A DNA stretch of 64,000 nt from NCBI RefSeq assembly GCF_000317695.1, contig NC_019774.1, positions 1 to 64,000 of the forward strand, read 5' to 3'. The stretch is from Anabaena cylindrica PCC 7122 (lineage in GTDB: Bacteria; Cyanobacteriota; Cyanobacteriia; Cyanobacteriales; Nostocaceae). A program made the translations under genes and the position numbers. Position 1 is the first letter of the stretch. Each line of letters begins with the position of its first letter. This document shows, one piece after another, positions 54,363 through 63,551 of this stretch. The notes under the pieces were generated by a model. It was given only the letters and a program-made list of their open reading frames with translations, searched no databases and was not told the DNA's origin.

Positions 54363-56507
54363 TTAAAACAAATTAGATTCAACCCGCAAATATAGTCCAT
54401 TTTCTTGCAAAGTCTTCTGCTGAGAATCTAATTCTACTAAAGGAATTCCCCAGTCAAAACGAACATTCAAAAAATCTTGCATTCTCCATTGCAAACCCAA
54501 ACCTACTCCCAAGAGTGTATTCTGCTCTGGATCTGGCTTTTCTGTATTCCAACCTATGCCGAAATCCACAAAAGGAACTAACTGTAATAATCCATTGATT
54601 TTAGTCACTTTTAAAACAGGTAATCTTACCTCTGCCGAAGCAAAAAAGCCATTGTCAGTTAAAAATATATCTTGACGATAACCCCTGACACTATTAATTC
54701 CCCCTAAACCAAATTGTTCTAAAGGAACAAGAGATTCAGTTGCTAATTGCAGGTCAGAACGCAGAAACAGTAAAGTATCATCATTTGCTGATAAACGACG
54801 CACATACTGCGCTTGTCCCCGCCATACAAAAAAGCGACTATCAGGTGGTTCATCATTAACAGTGGCATTAAACCAATCCAGTCCTAAACTAAATTGAGAA
54901 CGTAAAGCAAGAATATCTTGAGGATGACGTTTTGACCAATCTTGAACAAATCTAATGGCAGAAATTTTTGTTTCTCCATTTTCATCTGCACCAGCCGAAA
55001 GGGGAAAATCAATTCCTAATAAAGTAGTCTTACTTTCTTGACGAGATAAAGTTAAACCTACGGCTAATTCTTCATTGGGAGTAAGCACTAGAGGCTGACG
55101 ATAACTTAATTCAACAAAAAAAGAATCGCCTGTAATATCAATGCGATCAAAAGGTGGTTCTACTATATTGGTTGCTGTCACACCACCAGCCATAGTTAAC
55201 TTGCCATTATGAGGATTGAGAGGAATGCTGTAACTAGCATCTATTGTATTACTACCATCAGTATTTGTATAGGAAACTGCTAAACTATCGCCAAGACCAA
55301 ATAAATTAGCTTGGTGAAAATTAATTCCCCTTCTCCAACTACCCACACTAGGAGCGCGTCCATTATCTGTAAATAAATTAATATTAAAAGTATCTGCTTC
55401 TTTAACTTTGACTTCGAGTAAACTTTGATAGGGATCTGTTCCTGCTGAGAGTTCAGTAGATATATTGGCAATTAGGGGATCTAGTTGTAATAGTTGCAAA
55501 GCTTTGAGGATTCGCTTCTGATCAACGGGAGCTTTAGTGGCTAGGGCTAATCTGCTGCGGATATAATCAGGATTGAGTCGCTGTGTTCCTGAGATCCGAA
55601 TATCTTCTATTTTGCCTTCGATAATTTGGACTTGAACCACACCATTCTGTTCAACAAGGTTTTGATTCGCTGGAATTACTGCTCCTGAATTGATATAACA
55701 GGGTTTATCGGCAGAAGATTCACTCTTACATCCTTTGATGTATAGCTGGTTAACGGTTGCTTCTACTTCCAATAGTTGAGCAAAAGTTATCTCTCCATCT
55801 GTAAACTTTTGAGTTTCGGCTGCTAATTGTTCCTGAGTAAATGCGGTATTCCCCTTAAACTCAAACTTTTTCACTACAATACTTTCAGGAATTTTTTGTT
55901 GAGAGTTAGTCTGAGTTAAGATTGGTTCAGCTTTTTTCTCAACTTGAGAGGAACGCGGGATAGGAGTTGCATTGGCCATGCTATAGGCCATATAAAGAAT
56001 ATCTTGACGGTTTTTAGCTATAAATCTAACTGTATAAATCAACTCATCTTGTTTCCACATTACTGATGAAAACTGGTTTGGGGGATTCTGCCTTGAACCG
56101 TCTATCAAATATCCTTGAATATTATTAGCTAAAGTAATAGGATCACCCATTTGATGTTGTCGGAGAGCTTCCTGGGCTTTAATTGAAACCGGAGACTCTA
56201 CGGATAAACTGCCTACTTGACAGTTGGGAATTTTGTTTTCACAACTAAACAAATTGATGATCAAACTAGATGTTACAGGATCAGCGTTTAGCTGAATTTG
56301 GTATTGAGGCAGATTTCCTGGCAAAACCTCTAAAGACGGAACTTGAGATGGCAAGCGCATTAGCAAGCCTGATGGTAAAGACGTTTGGATTTGCTCTTGA
56401 TAGGGAGTAAAAATACTTTCAGAACTTGCTGTAGCTTTTTCTGCGCTGCACAATATCAGTGAACTAATAGTAAAAATTAATATTCTCAGCCAAAAATCAT
56501 AAGTCAT
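54363..56507 (-). CDS. TpsB/ShlB-type outer-membrane transporter
   Basis: The protein has about 714 residues when started at the ATG at 56507 (MTYDFWLRILIF), which has a GAGGA site 8 nt upstream; the longer frame is less likely. A signal peptide ends near SAEKATA. A POTRA-like domain follows (VVKKFEFKGNTAFTQEQLAA, then IEDIRISGTQRLN). The C-terminal half is a 16-strand beta barrel with GLGGINSVRGYR, the conserved motif of FhaC/ShlB transporters. The last residues LRVESNLF end in an outer-membrane Phe. It is the natural partner of the TpsA at 44.8 kb, but lies 5.6 kb away behind the sugar cassette. Confidence 0.93.
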   Translation of the reverse strand: MTYDFWLRILIFTISSLILCSAEKATASSESIFTPYQEQIQTSLPSGLLMRLPSQVPSLEVLPGNLPQYQIQLNADPVTSSLIINLFSCENKIPNCQVGSLSVESPVSIKAQEALRQHQMGDPITLANNIQGYLIDGSRQNPPNQFSSVMWKQDELIYTVRFIAKNRQDILYMAYSMANATPIPRSSQVEKKAEPILTQTNSQQKIPESIVVKKFEFKGNTAFTQEQLAAETQKFTDGEITFAQLLEVEATVNQLYIKGCKSESSADKPCYINSGAVIPANQNLVEQNGVVQVQIIEGKIEDIRISGTQRLNPDYIRSRLALATKAPVDQKRILKALQLLQLDPLIANISTELSAGTDPYQSLLEVKVKEADTFNINLFTDNGRAPSVGSWRRGINFHQANLFGLGDSLAVSYTNTDGSNTIDASYSIPLNPHNGKLTMAGGVTATNIVEPPFDRIDITGDSFFVELSYRQPLVLTPNEELAVGLTLSRQESKTTLLGIDFPLSAGADENGETKISAIRFVQDWSKRHPQDILALRSQFSLGLDWFNATVNDEPPDSRFFVWRGQAQYVRRLSANDDTLLFLRSDLQLATESLVPLEQFGLGGINSVRGYRQDIFLTDNGFFASAEVRLPVLKVTKINGLLQLVPFVDFGIGWNTEKPDPEQNTLLGVGLGLQWRMQDFLNVRFDWGIPLVELDSQQKTLQENGLYLRVESNLF

Positions 56508-56630
56508 GTCTTTATCCTCGATTGACGCTCGGCTTGGCAAAAACAATCAGTCCTAAAAATTCCTTTAAGGTTTCCCACAGTTTCAGATGACAAACTACCT
56601 TTTTATCGAAACGCTTATGTATGTTTAGTT

Positions 56631-56816
56631 TTGCCAGTTTTGCCAAAAGTTATCAAGGCTCTTATTTTGGCATATGTATTGACTTATTGGTTTGTGTTTG
56701 GATTAAATTTAGGATTAGTGGATGTATTGTTGGGTTCTACTGGCGATTGGTTTGTTCGTGCAGTTGTGTTGTTAGTTGTCTTTAAACAGGGCAAGTGGCG
56801 GGAAACGATTGTTTAG
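56631..56816 (+). CDS. Possible small membrane protein (61 aa)
   Basis: The frame encodes a hydrophobic peptide with two likely membrane helices (LILAYVLTYWFVFGLNLG and FVRAVVLLVVF). The only in-frame start is a TTG. Its end reaches into the conserved sequence upstream of parA copy 2. No relative is recognised, and the equivalent place before parA copy 1 lacks it. It may be real or a remnant. Confidence 0.35.
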   Translation: MPVLPKVIKALILAYVLTYWFVFGLNLGLVDVLLGSTGDWFVRAVVLLVVFKQGKWRETIV

Positions 56817-56905
56817 CAGCTGAGACCGTGTACCATATTTTATAAACTGGAAAATAAAAACGAGCCGATTCACTAAAGTCATCCTATCTTTAGGAACGAA
56901 AGCCA

Positions 56906-57679
56906 GTGTCAAATTCTCAAGATCAGTGTCGCATCATAGCCATCTTTAACCAAGCAGGTGGTGTGGCCAAATCAACACTCACCCAAAACCTGGGCTACCA
57001 CCTCGCCCAACAAAAACATCGTGTCCTTCTCATCGACATTGACCCCCAAGCCTCCTTAACCAAATTCATGGGCTTAATCCCATCTCAGCTACAAAAAACT
57101 GTAGCCGATGCCATTATTGATGAACAGCCTTTACCCATTCATAGTGGCATTCACGGCATGGACATAGCACCAGCTAACCGACTCCTGAGTGGAGCCGAAA
57201 TGCAGCTAGTCAGTGCCGCCATGCGCGACTTACGTCTCAAAGAAGCCCTAGAACCAGTCCAAGACTCCTACGACTTTATCCTTATTGACTGTCCCCCCAG
57301 CTTAGGATTACTTTCTTATATTTCCCTAGTCGCCGCCACCCACGTCCTCGTCCCCATCGAAACCCATCTCAAAGCCTTCGAGGGGACAGACGAACTCTTG
57401 CAAACCATCACCCAAGTTAAAAATAAACCCAACCGCAAATTACAAATCGCAGGCTTTGTTCCCACCCGCTACGCTCACCAAAACTCAGCCGATAAAAGAG
57501 CCTTAGCAGCCATCCAAGCACAACTTTCAGCATGGGGTCGGATTTTTCCACCTATCCCCAGAGCTACCGCTTTTGTCGATGCCACAGAAGAACGTGCGCC
57601 CCTAGCAGTATTTGACCCCAAACACTCTGCCGTTAGTATTCTTAAAGAAATCGCTTCTGCTCTGGAGTCCCTCGCATGA
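56906..57679 (+). CDS. parA: ParA-family partition ATPase, copy 2
   Basis: A 257-residue ParA nearly identical to copy 1, with the same deviant Walker A QAGGVAKST. Its TGA overlaps the ATG of parB by 4 bp, the classic partition-operon arrangement. Upstream DNA is conserved with copy 1. Being intact and coupled to a complete parB, this is likely the working partition gene. It would use DNA-dependent ATP hydrolysis to position the ParB-plasmid complex. The GTG start is shared with copy 1. Confidence 0.95.
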   Translation: MSNSQDQCRIIAIFNQAGGVAKSTLTQNLGYHLAQQKHRVLLIDIDPQASLTKFMGLIPSQLQKTVADAIIDEQPLPIHSGIHGMDIAPANRLLSGAEMQLVSAAMRDLRLKEALEPVQDSYDFILIDCPPSLGLLSYISLVAATHVLVPIETHLKAFEGTDELLQTITQVKNKPNRKLQIAGFVPTRYAHQNSADKRALAAIQAQLSAWGRIFPPIPRATAFVDATEERAPLAVFDPKHSAVSILKEIASALESLA

Positions 57680-58671
57680 TACGCAAACGCACCGAAAAAC
57701 CCTTTGCTGGTCAAATTACCACTCCACCCCCAGCCCCTTGGTTATCATCCCCAATGGAAGCTGACACCCCACCTGCTGCTGAAAGTCAAGTCAAACTCCA
57801 AGACATTCACTTGCCTCCACAGCAACCCAGACGCTACTTTGACCCCCAAGCATTAACAGAATTAGTCGCATCAGTTAAACAGCATGGTATCCTCCAACCC
57901 CTCTTGGTGCGTCCACTGGCAGGAGGGAAATACGAATTAGTAGCAGGAGAACGCCGTTACCGTGCAGCCACAGAAGTAGGACTGGAAGAAGTGCCAGTGG
58001 TTGTACGTGAGTTATCCGATGACCAGGCGTTTCAGTTAGCCTTGATTGAAAACCTGCAACGACAAGACCTCAACCCAGTTGAAGAAACAGAAGGTATCTT
58101 GCACCTGTTGGCTATTCGGCTCTCGTGTGATGTGGAAGCAGTCAAATCCTTGCTGTACCGGATGAAAAATGCCAGTAGCAAAGGTGAAAAGCAATTAAAA
58201 AACTCTGAGGAGCAATCTAGGAGAAACGTTTCTCCTAACGTAGATGATGAGAAAGCAAAAAAAGTACAAGAGGTGTTTGAAAGCCTGGGACTGATGAATT
58301 GGCTGTCCTTCACCACCAAGCGCGTACCCTTACTCAATATGCCTCTGGAGATTTTAACAGCACTGCGAGAGGGCAAACTGGAGTACACTAAAGCACAAGC
58401 CTTGGCACGAGTAAAAGATGATGCTCTCTGTACACAACTCTTAGACCAAGCGATCGCACATAACTGGTCTTTAAGTGAAATCAAAGCACAAATCGCTGCT
58501 AACACCCAACCGGCTCAACCCCCATTCTCAAAATCACCCAACCAAATACCAGAACGTCTCAAAAACGTCACCCAGAGCATTAGCAAGCGTAAACTCTGGG
58601 AACAACCAGCCAAGCAAAAGAAACTAGAAACCCTCCTAAGTAAACTCGAAGCCTTATTAGGTGATGAATAA
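57676..58671 (+). CDS. parB: ParB-family partition protein, copy 2 (intact)
   Basis: A 331-residue ParB. The N-terminal region has the LQDIHLPPQQPRRYFDPQAL start of the ParB N domain, with GERRYRAATE and LIENLQRQDLNPVEE (the CTPase/nuclease-like fold). A helix-turn-helix follows, and a C-terminal helical domain (KRKLWEQPAKQKKLETLLSK). A single perfect 20-bp palindrome (58218-58237) lies in the linker and encodes RRNVSPN. Compared with copy 1 it lacks the expanded repeat tract. It overlaps parA by 4 bp, so the two are translationally coupled. The parS site is not certain; the internal palindromes are candidates. Confidence 0.95.
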   Translation: MIRKRTEKPFAGQITTPPPAPWLSSPMEADTPPAAESQVKLQDIHLPPQQPRRYFDPQALTELVASVKQHGILQPLLVRPLAGGKYELVAGERRYRAATEVGLEEVPVVVRELSDDQAFQLALIENLQRQDLNPVEETEGILHLLAIRLSCDVEAVKSLLYRMKNASSKGEKQLKNSEEQSRRNVSPNVDDEKAKKVQEVFESLGLMNWLSFTTKRVPLLNMPLEILTALREGKLEYTKAQALARVKDDALCTQLLDQAIAHNWSLSEIKAQIAANTQPAQPPFSKSPNQIPERLKNVTQSISKRKLWEQPAKQKKLETLLSKLEALLGDE

Positions 58672-58769
58672 TAGGACTTACTCATCACCCTCCAACCAAT
58701 GCTCACCACTTTTGAACGAGGGAGCGAGGTGGTGATAATTTATTAGACTATAAAAACAATTGACATCCT

Positions 58770-58853
58770 CAAGCAGAGCGAGAAAAAATTAGGCAACAGT
58801 GCTACCGTCACGGAAGATACGAAGGCAACGAATGGGTAGTGGAGGATAATTAA
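58770..58853 (+). pseudogene. 3' remnant of the 138-aa backbone gene
   Basis: 28 in-frame codons ending in TAA match residues 99-122 of the protein at 11877 (QAEREKIRQQCYRHGRY against QAEREAIRQQCYLHGRY). The upstream DNA joins directly to the sequence after parB (TTAGACTATAAAAACAA), so about 280 bp of the gene has been deleted. No start codon remains. Confidence 0.8.
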
Positions 58854-59149
58854 TTTTATTTTACTAGTTGCTGCATTGGCATTAGACATATCCGCGAGTT
58901 AACCTTAAAGCTTTACAAATCAAGGGTCAAAACCTAATTTATGGCTATAGCTTGCGTGACGACGTAGGAGTCATACGCCACGCTGCACTATCGGAGAACT
59001 CTAATGATCCGAGATGCCTAAATGGGAAAATATACTCGCTACTCAACCTTTATGTATAAGCCCTGACAAAAATCAATCATTTGTTAGATGACATTATTCG
59101 TAAATTCTAGTAGTTTGTGCTTCAATAGCAACTCTAGGAGGAGACGAAC
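58854..59149. other. Intergenic region before the helicase gene, copy 2
   Basis: The last 140 bp closely match the region before helicase copy 1 (13158-13296) and hold a strong GGAGGAGACGAAC ribosome site. The VapBC-like pair found in copy 1 is absent here. An extra stretch of about 120 bp (about 58875-59003), unrelated to copy 1, takes its place. Confidence 0.6.
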
Positions 59150-62100
59150 ATGGCACAAGAGTCACAGATTCGCGACTTGCTCCAAACCTGGCTGCATTAC
59201 ATCCACATTGAGAACTTGACTAATGCCAAAGTCGAAGCTGGTGACGAAGATCAACCCCATATCTGGGACTCTGGTGTAAATTTAGTAGGCGATAAATTAC
59301 TCCTAGACGAATCCTTATTCAAACAACTCAAACAACCCTTCAAAACCTCAAAAACCAAACCTCAAGCCAAACCTCAAGCCAACCCACCATCAATCGCCGT
59401 AGCCTTCCCCCAGCTTTATCTAATCGAAGGAAATCGCCGGCAATTTCGCCCCCTCTTTACCATTGACATTTCTCCTATCTTTGATGGCAATTATCGCCAA
59501 AGCGGCTGGGACTTAACCACCCTCGAGTTTCAACCCATCATCCCCAACTTGATGCAGTGGTATGGACTAGAAGAAGAAACTGCTGAATCCCTAGTCACTA
59601 AAGAAGGACTCAAAGTTTTTCTGGAAACCACCTTCAATCGTCCCTTTAAAACCCTACAAGACTGGATTGGACTGATTTCTTTACCACCCTTTCCCGTGCG
59701 CTCAAAACTGCTTCCCTACCTGCTGAACTTTGGCTACGTAGCCTTCAACCATAACCTCAACAAAGACTTCCAGAAAATCAGCGAACAGCGAAAATGGAAT
59801 TGGGCAGTCCCTGGACATCCCGCATACGAATATCTGTTTGGACAACCAATAGCACCCCAACACAACCTACTATTTCTCGGTGCTTTCCCAACCTTACCCC
59901 CCGACGACTATCAAGCCCAGGCTCTCAAACATTGCCAATCTCAACCCCTCACCGCTGTAATTGGACCACCGGGGAATGGTAAAACCACATTGCTGTTACA
60001 CAAAATAGCCCAACAAGTAGTCCACCGCGCCGTGCAATTAGCCACAGACGGTGAAGACGAAAGTAACCTAACTTTAGTCACCAGTACCAACAACCATGCA
60101 GTCAACAACGTTGAAGAACTCCTAGAGAGCCACTTTCCCCAAAACGGCTTCTACTTATCAGGCGGCTCCAAAGAATTAGTTGATATCCAAGTTTTACCTA
60201 AATTACAAGCTGCACTCGACTCACTAGCTAGAGAAACCTTTAACCCAACTGCATGGGAGTCAGCCAAGCAACAATTGTTAGCTCTTGTGCAGCAACTACA
60301 ATTTCACATCAAGCAAGATGAATATTACCAACAACAGAAGATTGCTGATGAGCAGTTATTAGAGCAGCTAGATAGAGATGTACAACGGCTGCAAGAGGCG
60401 ATAAATAGCTTTTTACAAGTGAATCCACAATTTAGGAGAAACGTTTCTCCTAACTCGGATTTTGAGTTACAACCCCCATTATCAGCCAACTCTTCACTAG
60501 AGCCTTACTCGCCATTATCAGCCAACTCCTCACAGAACGACCCAGAGCCTCAATCTCCACTACCATTCAACCAATCACCAAACTACTATTGGGACTTTCA
60601 ACCTACCTCACCAATAGAGCCTGTAGATGTTACCTCTGAATCTAGGAGAAACGTTTCTCCTAACTTAGATATTGGATTCCCACCATCGTCATCACGAACT
60701 CCATTACGGCATTACTCAGACTCCCAGCCCCCCTCACCGTTAAACTCATCACGCGACTACTCCAAATTTCCCCTTGAAGCGTACCAGCAGATAGAGCAAC
60801 ACCTGAATACAGCAAGTCATTCCTTACCTCATGAAAGTACCAGGCAATTTTTAGGTCAAAACCACAACTGGTTGATTCGACTATTGCAAACAATTAAACT
60901 ATTACAAACAATCAAACTATTGCAGAGAATTAAACTATGGCAAAAAATCAAACGATTCTGGCAAAAGATAACTAGAAACAGCCCACGCCATATTCTCAAA
61001 CGCTTGCACAAACAAATAGAAATGCCCGTATTGGCAACCTTGGCTACACCCTTTCCCTTTCAAATTCCCCTGACAATTGAATCTTTAGTAGCAGCCCACC
61101 AAAGTGTTTTCCTGCTACTGAAAGAAGTATCTGATTGGCAACAGCAACAAAATCAACTTAACCACAGACAACAACACCTCGAATTATTACAACGCCAATT
61201 AACCGACCGACAACACCAGCAACAACAAATCCAAAATCGACTTGCCACTTATCCTAACCAAGATTTCTACAGTCGTTTCTACAGCGAATTGCACACACTG
61301 CAAGTACAGTTATTTGAGAGTGCTTGGCAATTTCAACAACAGGAAGCACAACGCAGAAAAGATGAAGTCATGGCTGCTATTAAAACTTACATTGGGGTGT
61401 TAAATAACGAATGGGACGCTTTTCGTCAAATGTCCTTGCATTGGCGAAACATTTATCGAGATATCAGCCTGTTGTTTCCCGTTTTCCTGAGTACCCTGCA
61501 TTCTATTCGCCGTCTGTTCCCCTATCCTGATAGCGGTTGTATCAACCAAGTCATTGTAGACGAAGCTGGTCAGATTCCCCCACATCAGGTATTTCCAGTG
61601 TTAGTGCGGTGTCGTCATGCTTTGATTGTCGGCGACCCCTTGCAACTAGAACCAGTCATTAATTTAAGCGACCAAAAGAAAGAAGAATATCGCGGTAAAT
61701 CCTTCCTGGAAAGGGGACTTACAGATGCAGATTATGACTGCTACAGTCCCACCGCTACCACAGCTTATCACCGAGCCGCAGGAGCATCAGCACAACCAGA
61801 AGACATTGGTAACGGCATTATCCTTAAATATCATTACCGGTGTGTGCCAGTGATTGCCGATATTAGCGATCGCTTGTGCAATTATGGCATGATCATCAAA
61901 ACAGAATCTAAACCATCTCTGTTAGGTGCTAACCTGATTGCTTACCACGTAGAAGGAAAGCCAGAAAACCACATAAATTGGGCAGAAGTTGATGTGGTAG
62001 AAACGTTAATTGCCCAATTGCTAGAGGCAGGTTACAGCTTCAATGCTCCTAGCAATCAAAATACTAGCAATCAAAATACAATAGGCATAATTTCACCTTA

Positions 62101-62404
62101 TCGTCGCCAAGCAAATGCCTTGCAAGAACGCTTACAATCACGCTCTTCCGACTTTTCAGCCAATAGTATTGGCACAGTCCACACCTTCCAAGGTGGTCAG
62201 AAATCTGCGATAATCTTCTCAACTCGCCAATCAGAACCTACTGATAGCCTCTGGTTTATTAATCGCAAACCGAATTTACTCAATGTTGCTGTCAGCCGAG
62301 CCAGAGAACTGTTTATCCTTGTGGGGAATTTAGACAGACTTTCTGAAGGTGGTTATACCAAGCAATTAGTAGAATATATCCAGCAATTCGGTGAGATACG
62401 ATAA
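59150..62404 (+). CDS. Superfamily 1 (Upf1-like) DNA/RNA helicase of the plasmid backbone
   Basis: A 1084-residue protein. Residues 1-240 form an N-terminal domain that I do not recognise. ATPase motifs follow: Walker A GPPGNGKTTLLLHKIA near residue 277, then a long low-complexity insertion (about 425-560) with two palindrome-encoded RRNVSPN peptides. A coiled region follows, and then DEAGQIPPHQVFPVL (motif II), VGDPLQLEPV (III), KYHYRCVPVIADI (IV), ISPYRRQANALQ, VHTFQGGQKSAIIF (V) and VAVSRARELFILVG (VI). The order fits SF1B helicases. It is followed by mobilisation genes, suggesting a role in plasmid maintenance or conjugal DNA processing; this is inference. Copy 1 at 13297 is truncated. 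Confidence 0.92.
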   Translation: MAQESQIRDLLQTWLHYIHIENLTNAKVEAGDEDQPHIWDSGVNLVGDKLLLDESLFKQLKQPFKTSKTKPQAKPQANPPSIAVAFPQLYLIEGNRRQFRPLFTIDISPIFDGNYRQSGWDLTTLEFQPIIPNLMQWYGLEEETAESLVTKEGLKVFLETTFNRPFKTLQDWIGLISLPPFPVRSKLLPYLLNFGYVAFNHNLNKDFQKISEQRKWNWAVPGHPAYEYLFGQPIAPQHNLLFLGAFPTLPPDDYQAQALKHCQSQPLTAVIGPPGNGKTTLLLHKIAQQVVHRAVQLATDGEDESNLTLVTSTNNHAVNNVEELLESHFPQNGFYLSGGSKELVDIQVLPKLQAALDSLARETFNPTAWESAKQQLLALVQQLQFHIKQDEYYQQQKIADEQLLEQLDRDVQRLQEAINSFLQVNPQFRRNVSPNSDFELQPPLSANSSLEPYSPLSANSSQNDPEPQSPLPFNQSPNYYWDFQPTSPIEPVDVTSESRRNVSPNLDIGFPPSSSRTPLRHYSDSQPPSPLNSSRDYSKFPLEAYQQIEQHLNTASHSLPHESTRQFLGQNHNWLIRLLQTIKLLQTIKLLQRIKLWQKIKRFWQKITRNSPRHILKRLHKQIEMPVLATLATPFPFQIPLTIESLVAAHQSVFLLLKEVSDWQQQQNQLNHRQQHLELLQRQLTDRQHQQQQIQNRLATYPNQDFYSRFYSELHTLQVQLFESAWQFQQQEAQRRKDEVMAAIKTYIGVLNNEWDAFRQMSLHWRNIYRDISLLFPVFLSTLHSIRRLFPYPDSGCINQVIVDEAGQIPPHQVFPVLVRCRHALIVGDPLQLEPVINLSDQKKEEYRGKSFLERGLTDADYDCYSPTATTAYHRAAGASAQPEDIGNGIILKYHYRCVPVIADISDRLCNYGMIIKTESKPSLLGANLIAYHVEGKPENHINWAEVDVVETLIAQLLEAGYSFNAPSNQNTSNQNTIGIISPYRRQANALQERLQSRSSDFSANSIGTVHTFQGGQKSAIIFSTRQSEPTDSLWFINRKPNLLNVAVSRARELFILVGNLDRLSEGGYTKQLVEYIQQFGEIR

Positions 62405-62936
62405 TTACAATTGTTGTTTCTTCGTTAAGAATATTTGACCCGCTAACTCTCCAATGTCTGGAAACAATAATCCTTGATGGACAGGAGATTTCTTTACCCC
62501 CAACTATTCAAAGTATTGAAAAACTCCCCTCGATAAAAAGTGCATTTTTATGCACAAATATAGCGGTTATCATTTGAATAAAGTACAGGTTTTTCGTCAT
62601 CCCTTCAGTAATCTAATAACCTGGGTATATTGCACTTAATTGCAAATTTCTATATTCAATTGATTGAAAATGTTACTATTGATGGATGCTGCTTGCATAA
62701 CCAACCCAATAATGTAGAATTCAGGCACAACACACGTGGTTATAGCACCATTACTAGGGAAGCAAGCAGGGAGGACGTATATACAAAATTTTAAAATTTG
62801 CTAAATCTTAGAGTGCAATCGCTATCCGCATCAACCTTCAGCCAATTATTTTCAGATTGTCTCACATCTTCTCTAGAATCGCATATTGCTATTTATTCTA
62901 AAACCTTCTCAATTGTCACCCCTTCAGCTCGTTGCT
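62405..62936. other. Intergenic region upstream of mobC
   Basis: No gene seen in 532 bp. A short perfect hairpin, GTGCAT-TTTT-ATGCAC, lies at about 62538-62553. Transfer origins commonly lie next to mobC/relaxase genes, so this stretch and the 156-bp gap before the relaxase gene are the places to look for oriT. I could not define a nick site. Confidence 0.4.
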
Positions 62937-63395
62937 ATGACCTCACAACCAGAGCGTAAACAGGATAAAACTTCATCTTTTTTGCTGCGCTTAACTCCGG
63001 CAGAAAAGAGTCGCTGGCATAAAATGGCTGAGTTCTATGCTTTACCCCTAGCTGAATTTATTAGACGACGAGTAGAAGGTCGTCCCATTAGTCCGCCAAA
63101 AGTGCCAGCTATTAATGTGAAAACCAGTCTACAAATGGGACAAGTTGACCTGAGACTGAGACATTTAGAAAAAGATTTACAAACAGCGATCGCACTCCTC
63201 TCTCAAAAACAACCTCTCTCAAAACCAACATACCAGCAGTTAATTAAGCAAATTGGTGACGTAGATGATTTGTTAGGAGAATTGCGCTCAGAATTACGTG
63301 AAGTGAGATTGCAATTATCCGGTGTCGATGACAACAGCGAAAATGAAGCAAGTTCAACAGATGAGTTGGACTTTGATGACGAAGACTGGAATTAG
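62937..63395 (+). CDS. mobC: MobC-like relaxosome accessory protein
   Basis: The ATG at 62937 gives MTSQPERKQDKTSSFLLRLT, a typical start for a ribbon-helix-helix DNA-binding protein, so I prefer it to the longer frame from 62886. The protein has about 152 residues. The region TPAEKSRWHKMAEFYALPLA, then EFIRRRVEGRPI, matches the MobC family that assists the relaxase at oriT. A coiled C-terminal half (LRHLEKDLQTAIALL) and an acidic tail (DELDFDDEDWN) follow. It lies 156 bp before the relaxase gene, the usual order of mobilisation loci. Confidence 0.85.
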   Translation: MTSQPERKQDKTSSFLLRLTPAEKSRWHKMAEFYALPLAEFIRRRVEGRPISPPKVPAINVKTSLQMGQVDLRLRHLEKDLQTAIALLSQKQPLSKPTYQQLIKQIGDVDDLLGELRSELREVRLQLSGVDDNSENEASSTDELDFDDEDWN

Positions 63396-63551
63396 ATGTA
63401 GAAGTAAGTCATCATGGGCTTCCAAGCTTCTGGGAGGTCAGGGAAACGCAGCAAGTAAGTTTTTGGAGGATTAGGATTGGATTAGATGCACAACTTGGTT
63501 GTCCTTCTTTCCTATTGCAGATATCGTTAGACCTTGAAGTGGAGAATGGTA

